Part shown: in pieces, positions 58,354 to 64,000 of the stretch | How positions within the stretch are numbered: position 1 is the stretch's first letter | Layout of the letters: every line of letters starts with the position of its first letter | Source of the DNA: a virus | IMG/VR virus record: IMGVR_UViG_3300045738_001212 | Location: 93,998-157,997 of that record | Reading direction: 5' to 3' (one strand) | Length of the DNA stretch: 64,000 nucleotides | The notes under the pieces: generated by a model | Databases searched by the model: none | What the model was told of the DNA's origin: nothing | Seen by the model: only the letters and a program-made list of their open reading frames with translations | Translations under genes and position numbers: made by a program

Positions 58354-60723
58354 TTATCCTAAATCTACTAAGTCCTCATCATTATTATAAAAATAAAAGA
58401 GGTTTTCGTCAAAGAAAGTGAATGATTTTGTCATGCTGCACTCCCTCCCTCTTCTATAATCTGTATGCCTTTCCTGCCTTACCCCGTTAACCCAAATCAT
58501 TTCGGAGAACCCAGAAATTGGGTTTGGTATGCCGTCAATTGGAGCCCAAGCCCCACCTGCGGCTTCGCAAATGGTTTCGGTTGCATACGTGTCAGTCCAA
58601 GCGTTGGTAACTGTCCAAGTGTTGGTGGGTGTCCAAGTCTCGGATGCTCCTTCGCAAGTTGCTTTCGTAGCATATTGAGTATTAGAGCAAAGCCCATCAT
58701 ACTCCAAACAGGTTACCTCTGTGGAATACACAGCGTTACTACAAGTTCCATCGTTTAAGCAGGTCGCTTCAGTTATGTGCTGAGAATCACTACAGGAAGG
58801 GGCAACGGTACAAATTCGTATAGACTCTTTGATTATCGAAGGCTTTTCTCCCGTAACCATTGGCGCGAAACATAATTCCGGGGTATAAACTTCTTCTGCT
58901 AGGCGTGGGTAGCTTGGCCCCGCTTGGAGCCCCGGCAATCCCCCCAAGATAGTCAAACTTGGGACGTTAACGGGCAAGTCCCACTCTTGGAAATTAGCAT
59001 TGTTTGAACTATTCCCGGTTCTATAAAAGCCAGTTGAGTAATCGATATCCTCGATTAGCTTCTGGCCGTTATAATAGACGTGCTTATCGTGCACGTATTG
59101 ACCGGAAACCCCCGTGATAATCACGTTACAAGAGTTGCCTGTTTGTATAAACTGGGCGTGTGCTGGCCAATATCCACCGTTTCCAGTAACAAATCGGTGG
59201 GATACTAAACACCCGCTAAAATCTACACATATGGAGGTGTCTTCAAGAATATCATAAATTAGATTATGCTCTCCCGCCTCATACCCAACTAAAGACCTGT
59301 CGTCGAATATCTCATAATCGTAATAGTGTCCCCCTTCTTGTCCATCAGCCATGACAGCGGTGGAATCATCTCCAGAAGTCAAAAGAGTCGGATCATTTAT
59401 AGATTGCTGGAACAAACCACAATGGTACAGCCTGATAGCGTCCCCAGTAACCTTGTCCTCTATGGGGTGAAGCTGGGTATCCGTTCTCGGGTTGTCAAAA
59501 ACAGATATTTCTAAGTGTTCTCCGGCTGCTAATTTATTTTTAAAATTTAAAAAATATCTGTTATAGAGACCTAATTTCTCGTGATCATATATCACCCCTG
59601 TGACATCCTCGCTTAACGAAGTGGTGTTGATGTCTCCTGTTAAAAATGTTGTTAACGTCCCCGACTCTATCAACCCTGTTACTCCCGAAGAAAAAGCAGT
59701 AAGGACAGTCGATCCGTCCAAGTCGGTCACGTATTTGTTTCTTATTTCATACCCAGTGATTCCAGTGGTATAAATTATGACCTCTTCAAAACCCGTGATA
59801 GTCGGAGAAAGTATCTCTGACGAGACATTGGTTACGTTTGTGCCACTTGCGAACATGCACTTGCATTGGTCATCAGCAGTGGTTCCCCCAATAGCGGTAT
59901 TGTACAAGGCGAAGTTGCGTATATAACCTTGGTACCCAGTGTAGTAAATATTACCTTCGACATCATTACCGTGGTATGGACTTCCGTCAGGGTATACTGC
60001 TTTTTCAGGGAAACTTCCAAGATATATCTTATCGGAATCAAAAATGTGTTGAGAAATCAAACTTACAAAATCCGAAGCTTCTGTTTCCATGTCGTAAAGA
60101 CCAATGGAGACCTGATTTAAGTCCTTTAGTACGCTTACTATTGAATGGGTACCTATTTCCCTATTTAGGGTTTGGCCGACGGGAATACCATTATCGTTGT
60201 ATTGAATATACAGCCTATTTGATTGGTTGATTCCTACAAAAAAACCAGAAGTGGAATCATAGGCATTCATCGAAGAAAGAAGGACTCGCGAAAGATTGTC
60301 CTCGTCTGAATAATTACACAGAGATGGGTTGATATCTATTATTGCAGTCCACCCCGCGAAGGGGACACTTATGCCCACCCTTACCCAGTCTTCCTTGGTA
60401 AAAAGACCAAAATCTGTAACAGGTTTGTCTGTTTTTCCGATAGAAAACCCCGGCAAAAGATCAGCGTTAACTACCTGTGCATATGTCCAAGCGTTTGCTG
60501 AAGCGTCACATTCCGTTTTTGTGTCGTACTGAGGGTCAGAACAGGTGCCCGCGAAATCTTCAACACCTACCACGAAGTGGTCTCCAGTCGGATAATTAAG
60601 GTTAAATATGTAGTCCCCTACCGGATTATCCTGAGTTCCACTGTCGAAATCATAAAAGACTTTAAGTTCTCCCGTTTCCAAGGAACTAGCTGTTAAGCAG
60701 TCTATGTAATTTCCATATTTCAT
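58354..60723 (-). CDS. Virion protein (789 aa) with LamG-like domain and Cys repeats
   Basis: Residues 1-300 resemble a laminin-G/concanavalin-like lectin fold: FYDFDSGTQDNPVG, WVRVGISVPFAGWTAIIDIN, FFVGINQSNRLYIQYNDNG, HSIVSVLKDLNQVSIGLYD, and the closing YQGYIRNFALYNTAIG. A Cys repeat interrupts it near 59-80. The C-terminal 640-720 carries at least four more Cys repeats (CSDSQHITEATCLNDG, CSNTQYATKATCEGAS). Lectin domains in phage virions usually bind host or environmental glycans. First gene after the GTGTAATATAA motif; ribosome-binding site GAAGGTAAACGG. Confidence 0.7.
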   Translation of the reverse strand: MKYGNYIDCLTASSLETGELKVFYDFDSGTQDNPVGDYIFNLNYPTGDHFVVGVEDFAGTCSDPQYDTKTECDASANAWTYAQVVNADLLPGFSIGKTDKPVTDFGLFTKEDWVRVGISVPFAGWTAIIDINPSLCNYSDEDNLSRVLLSSMNAYDSTSGFFVGINQSNRLYIQYNDNGIPVGQTLNREIGTHSIVSVLKDLNQVSIGLYDMETEASDFVSLISQHIFDSDKIYLGSFPEKAVYPDGSPYHGNDVEGNIYYTGYQGYIRNFALYNTAIGGTTADDQCKCMFASGTNVTNVSSEILSPTITGFEEVIIYTTGITGYEIRNKYVTDLDGSTVLTAFSSGVTGLIESGTLTTFLTGDINTTSLSEDVTGVIYDHEKLGLYNRYFLNFKNKLAAGEHLEISVFDNPRTDTQLHPIEDKVTGDAIRLYHCGLFQQSINDPTLLTSGDDSTAVMADGQEGGHYYDYEIFDDRSLVGYEAGEHNLIYDILEDTSICVDFSGCLVSHRFVTGNGGYWPAHAQFIQTGNSCNVIITGVSGQYVHDKHVYYNGQKLIEDIDYSTGFYRTGNSSNNANFQEWDLPVNVPSLTILGGLPGLQAGPSYPRLAEEVYTPELCFAPMVTGEKPSIIKESIRICTVAPSCSDSQHITEATCLNDGTCSNAVYSTEVTCLEYDGLCSNTQYATKATCEGASETWTPTNTWTVTNAWTDTYATETICEAAGGAWAPIDGIPNPISGFSEMIWVNGVRQERHTDYRRGRECSMTKSFTFFDENLFYFYNNDEDLVDLG

Positions 60724-60735
60724 CCGTTTACCTTC

Positions 60736-60747
60736 TTATATTACACC
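60736..60747 (-). promoter_or_regulatory. GTGTAATATAA motif in structural operon
   Basis: Minus strand GGTGTAATATAA, directly after the stop of the 618-residue gene and 12 nt before the next ATG region. Third member of the GTGTAAT(T)ATA set; lacks a consensus -35. Confidence 0.4.
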
Positions 60748-62603
60748 TAGAAACCCCACTTATACCCCGGAGGTCTTATATATTGCATATTCAACGCGGA
60801 GAATAAGACCCGCGCCTGATTTAAAACCTCCATATGTTTTATGGTTGGATTATGTAAAAAACTAGATGACAAAGTGTACATATAAGGAAACTGGACATCA
60901 TCCGTACTGTCTTGTTCAAAGCGCGAAATGATTGGGAACATACCCCCGATAAGGGGGTACTTGGTTATGTCTATAGGAGCGGTAGCGAGTTCAACAGCCT
61001 GTCGAAAAATTATTAGTTGTTCGTGAGCCATTTGGTCTGCCGTTCTGCCCAAAGGCCATCCCCCAGCGGGCGGGTAAGATTTGCCATTCCAGTTTGCCGA
61101 GGAGTAGACGAGTCTTCCGTGAGCCGCTTGTCCATCTACATTTATCTTAGTATTCGTTTGAGAAATACTGTTGAGATTTTGTAATACATATACTCCATCC
61201 ACGTTTGCCGAGGCCATTTCTTTGTAGGTGTCCTTTGAGCTTGTCACGCTTACGTTATATTTTGCGTCAGCAACCACATCCAAATAATCTTCATCTGAAT
61301 AAGTGGCGTTCATACTTAACGAACCTTTGAGTTGATCCTCGTTCCATTTTATCGTCGTTGGGAACGGGTCTAATGCCCTGCTGTTGCCAAGGATACGGTA
61401 AACTTCGCTAGACGTGACTTTTTGGTATAGGTAAGCTTCTAAGTTGCTGTAAATTGTGGACGCTCCGTAAGCTAAATCTTTGAAATTTTTAATAGCTACG
61501 TTTTTATTTGGAATAGTTCCATAAGCGATTAACTTAGCGTCAATGGCATAAGTTGCGACCTCTGTCACGTCATCTCTATTAAACGAAATAGTATAATCAA
61601 ATACACCCTTGGTGAGGTCTGTAATTCCATACTGGAATGCTCCCTTAATGTTTATTTTGTTCGCCGCTGGCTCTTCGTTAATCGAGAAACTAACTTGATG
61701 GACTTGGCCGACAGGAACACCCAACAAACCAGCTACTTCATTATGGTACTCCTTTGTGTCTACGGCGTTATTGATTATGGTCCTTAAAGACGCCATCCCG
61801 TTAGCGTCATCGGTTGTGTATTGTGCCTCGTAATCTACAGTTTTGTATTCTTCTGCGATGCTTTCGTTGTGGGTAAATTTAGATTTTTTCAGGTAAGGCA
61901 ACCCAGCACCGCCGCCGAGACCATCGGGGTGATTTACGGTATATTTATATTTTTCCGTGACAGAGTAGGAACCCTCAAGCCTGTTAATGTTTTCCGACCT
62001 GTCGATTAGTACAGGTGTTCGATTTGCTATGAAAGATGGATCACATGTTCCGAAGTGGCTAACTCCGACGTATTTATCTACAAAAGTTATTGCCCTCTGC
62101 AACGGGGAAACGGTTCCATTTTTAATTCCCTTGGCTGAAACTTTGTGTACAACGTCAACCGATCCATCCTCGTTTTCTGTGAAATTGTATGAGTCGGTTG
62201 GGTCTAACACCGAGTCTGCACTAAAAATATCATAAGCTTTTAGCTTAACTGTGTATCTAATTTGGGATTTAGGTGACCACTTATCTTTCGGAAAGTCTAT
62301 TGAGTCCACCACCACGGATGGGAATTTATAATATTCAATCGCGCCCTCCATCACCTTCAATTCTGCAAAATTGTTCTTAAATGTCTCGGCAAACTCTATG
62401 CCCAAGTCCCTAGTAGTTCCACCTACGGGAGCTTCAAGCTGGGCGATAACGCCATTTAAAGTAATAGTTTCGGTCATGCCCCACCTATCACCATAATCTA
62501 TGGGATCAAGGCTTCTTGAGACAAAAGGGTCACCCTCTACTATAATGCCATCATAGTATACTCTAGCCGTCGTTACTCCGGGTAATGTATTAGCTAAACT
62601 CAT
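60747..62603 (-). CDS. Virion/baseplate protein with repeated beta modules (618 aa)
   Basis: Beta-rich throughout. Repeated strands such as WGMTETITLNGVI, GSVDVVHKVSAKGIKNG, GSYSVTEKYKYTVNHPDGLG and LDVVADAKYNVSVTSSKDTY suggest several copies of a small beta-sandwich. The neighbouring upstream protein has similar modules (VKYSVEFNKEGRVSVSETLD), so the two may have arisen by duplication. ATGA overlap with the upstream gene. No enzymatic motif. Likely tail-tube, sheath-initiator or baseplate role; uncertain. Confidence 0.65.
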   Translation of the reverse strand: MSLANTLPGVTTARVYYDGIIVEGDPFVSRSLDPIDYGDRWGMTETITLNGVIAQLEAPVGGTTRDLGIEFAETFKNNFAELKVMEGAIEYYKFPSVVVDSIDFPKDKWSPKSQIRYTVKLKAYDIFSADSVLDPTDSYNFTENEDGSVDVVHKVSAKGIKNGTVSPLQRAITFVDKYVGVSHFGTCDPSFIANRTPVLIDRSENINRLEGSYSVTEKYKYTVNHPDGLGGGAGLPYLKKSKFTHNESIAEEYKTVDYEAQYTTDDANGMASLRTIINNAVDTKEYHNEVAGLLGVPVGQVHQVSFSINEEPAANKINIKGAFQYGITDLTKGVFDYTISFNRDDVTEVATYAIDAKLIAYGTIPNKNVAIKNFKDLAYGASTIYSNLEAYLYQKVTSSEVYRILGNSRALDPFPTTIKWNEDQLKGSLSMNATYSDEDYLDVVADAKYNVSVTSSKDTYKEMASANVDGVYVLQNLNSISQTNTKINVDGQAAHGRLVYSSANWNGKSYPPAGGWPLGRTADQMAHEQLIIFRQAVELATAPIDITKYPLIGGMFPIISRFEQDSTDDVQFPYMYTLSSSFLHNPTIKHMEVLNQARVLFSALNMQYIRPPGYKWGF

Positions 62604-64000
62604 ATTGGTGGCCCCTTATAAGTGTAAGTGAGTTCAGCCGTTAAACTGATATTTCTTCGAGAATCAAATGTGTAACTTAGGTTAGATAGATAGCCGACGC
62701 TTTGGAGACTGTTATTCGTTTTAGGGTGCAGCAAAGCTCCCTGTAGTACTGCTTTCGCTTCGTAAGCCAGAAGCTTTAGTTCCGCCCACGGGACAGTCAC
62801 GTTTGTTAACATATTGAAAGCGGGCCTTGCGTGTACCCCGTTCAAAGTAACCGATCTTTTTCCCGGTGTTGTTTGAAAAGCCGGAGCAACAGCACTTGTG
62901 CCGGGAAGGTTTCGTGTTATAGGGCTCGTCCCCCTGTTTATGATAGGGTGTTCGTTTACTATTTGTTTCGGCCAAGAGTCGTTCCATTTTACTTCTATTT
63001 TATTGAATAGGTTTGCAATATTACCGCCCATGTACCAATTGTTGTAAGTGGAGAATTCGTTCGAAAAAGTTTTTTTAAGGGAGTATGCTTTCCCCATATT
63101 TGAAGAAGTCACCGCTGTAGTCAAATACATGAAACAGCAATTACCTCCTTGTCCGCTTGCGTATTGGCCCCATCTACCAGCGGGGAGTAAGAAAGATAGA
63201 GTAGACCCCCACATTCCTACTGCAAATCCAACACCCGCACCCCCCGTGTGATTGTAGATATCTTGTATCCTCGTTAAAGCGTTATTGTCGTAATCTTTAA
63301 TTACTTCTATTATGGTTTTACCCGTGGCCGCATTAACAATTGCTTGATCGTTGTTGAAAGTTTTTTGATCGAACAGACTAAAGTCTACGTTGTAGTTTAT
63401 TTTCACTACCCCCCTCGTGTCTTTATCCACGTCAATTGTTTCTTGGATAGTCGCGCCAACTACTTGCGGGTCGTTTGAAAACGTTGTTGAGATTGTCGCG
63501 GTCAAAGATTGCTCGTCGTAAACCACGCTTCTTTGAACTGGCTGAGAAAACAAAGTGTCCCCAAGTCCGGGGCTGGTTACACCCGCTGAATTTAATTCTG
63601 CGGTATACGAGCCTAATATGCCTAAGCAATTTGCGCCAGAAGCGGCCTTTAGAGCGGGTATACCCGCAAGTAAGTTAGCCCAAGTCCCATCTCTTGATCT
63701 AATGTCCAGAGTTTCTGAAACAGATACCCTGCCTTCCTTATTGAATTCCACTGAATACTTTACATCTGTCGTATAGGAGGCGTAGGAGGCTGGCAAAATC
63801 ATTATTTTCTTGGAGAAAGAAAACTTATTTTGCTTGAGATCATAAGATTCAGTATAGTAGTGCTTGTTGTTTGCTCCGCTACCGTAGTCTTTAAGCGCGT
63901 TGATAAAAGTATTGTGCCCAAAGTATTCGTTATCTACGTCACTTGCGAATAGATGGACCGCAATATTTACAGCGGCGTCTTTGGGGGTATTAGCTCCCGA
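62600..64000 (-). CDS. Beta-module virion protein, 5' end beyond the window
   Basis: The frame is open without stop to the window edge, so the true start lies outside; a start at the ATG at 63802 (400 codons) is probably internal. The added upstream reading encodes SGANTPKDAAVNIAVHLFAS ... GHNTFINALKDYGSGANNKH. Beta modules (VKYSVEFNKEGRVSVSETLD; SLTATISTTFSNDPQVVG; GVVKINYNVDFSLFDQ) parallel those of the next gene. Contains an NCCFMYLTTAV segment near residue 226 of the 400-codon version. Function as for its neighbour: probable virion component. Confidence 0.65.
   Translation of the reverse strand, partial: SGANTPKDAAVNIAVHLFASDVDNEYFGHNTFINALKDYGSGANNKHYYTESYDLKQNKFSFSKKIMILPASYASYTTDVKYSVEFNKEGRVSVSETLDIRSRDGTWANLLAGIPALKAASGANCLGILGSYTAELNSAGVTSPGLGDTLFSQPVQRSVVYDEQSLTATISTTFSNDPQVVGATIQETIDVDKDTRGVVKINYNVDFSLFDQKTFNNDQAIVNAATGKTIIEVIKDYDNNALTRIQDIYNHTGGAGVGFAVGMWGSTLSFLLPAGRWGQYASGQGGNCCFMYLTTAVTSSNMGKAYSLKKTFSNEFSTYNNWYMGGNIANLFNKIEVKWNDSWPKQIVNEHPIINRGTSPITRNLPGTSAVAPAFQTTPGKRSVTLNGVHARPAFNMLTNVTVPWAELKLLAYEAKAVLQGALLHPKTNNSLQSVGYLSNLSYTFDSRRNISLTAELTYTYKGPPI

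Noticed and set aside
1-64000. CRISPR arrays, insertion sequences or prophage attachment sites
   Set aside because: No regular spacer array, transposase gene or direct repeats bracketing a tRNA were seen.

Overview
The window looks like part of a large tailed-phage genome (dsDNA, probably a marine phage). Genes are packed with 1-4 nt overlaps, six tRNA genes are present, and the phage carries its own replisome, nucleotide metabolism and sugar-modification genes. Very large virion-type proteins lie on the opposite strand. A Gram-negative, probably proteobacterial, host is suggested by three things: Shine-Dalgarno-led genes, classic TTGACA/TATAAT promoters, and enzymes of heptose and GDP-mannose sugar metabolism.

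Layout. 0-6.2 kb: small accessory genes on both strands. These are a ClpP-fold protease, a secreted trypsin-fold protease coupled to a tiny Cys-rich lipoprotein not previously listed as an ORF, small membrane proteins, holo-ACP synthase, a zinc-ribbon protein, a WYL-like orphan, and tRNAs Glu, Ala, Thr, Val, Arg and Gly with two strong intrinsic terminators. 6.2-12.2 kb (minus): HldD-like epimerase, class I ribonucleotide reductase NrdA/NrdB, an acyl carrier protein and dCMP deaminase. 12.2-14.6 kb (plus): a 0.4-kb non-coding, hairpin-rich region, dNMP kinase and a sigma-70-family factor. 14.6-22.3 kb (plus): a glycan locus with three glycosyltransferases, three methyltransferases, an HldE-type nucleotidyltransferase, GDP-mannose dehydratase and a SET-domain protein. 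22.3-32.1 kb (plus): a replication/recombination module with RecA-like recombinase, nucleases, DnaB-type helicase, TOPRIM primase, and a DNA polymerase III alpha dissected into PHP-like, DEDD exonuclease and catalytic-core genes.

32.1-46.2 kb (minus): two giant proteins of about 2,300 residues each. 46.2-50.8 kb (plus): a possible ssDNA-binding protein, a composite glycosyltransferase whose GT9-like domain is interrupted by a 69-residue ORF, and a possible recombination mediator. 50.8-64 kb (minus): six more large virion or baseplate-type proteins, the last running off the window. A short Cys-rich repeat (CS-x5-TK-x2-CE-x2-G-x2-W type) recurs in at least four of these large proteins.

Regulation. 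Several plus-strand genes start only 6-10 nt after a sigma-70 -10 box and so should be leaderless or nearly so. Three minus-strand intergenic gaps share GTGTAAT(T)ATA, a candidate phage-specific promoter that the encoded sigma factor might read. Assignments rest on reading motifs by eye; no database search was run.
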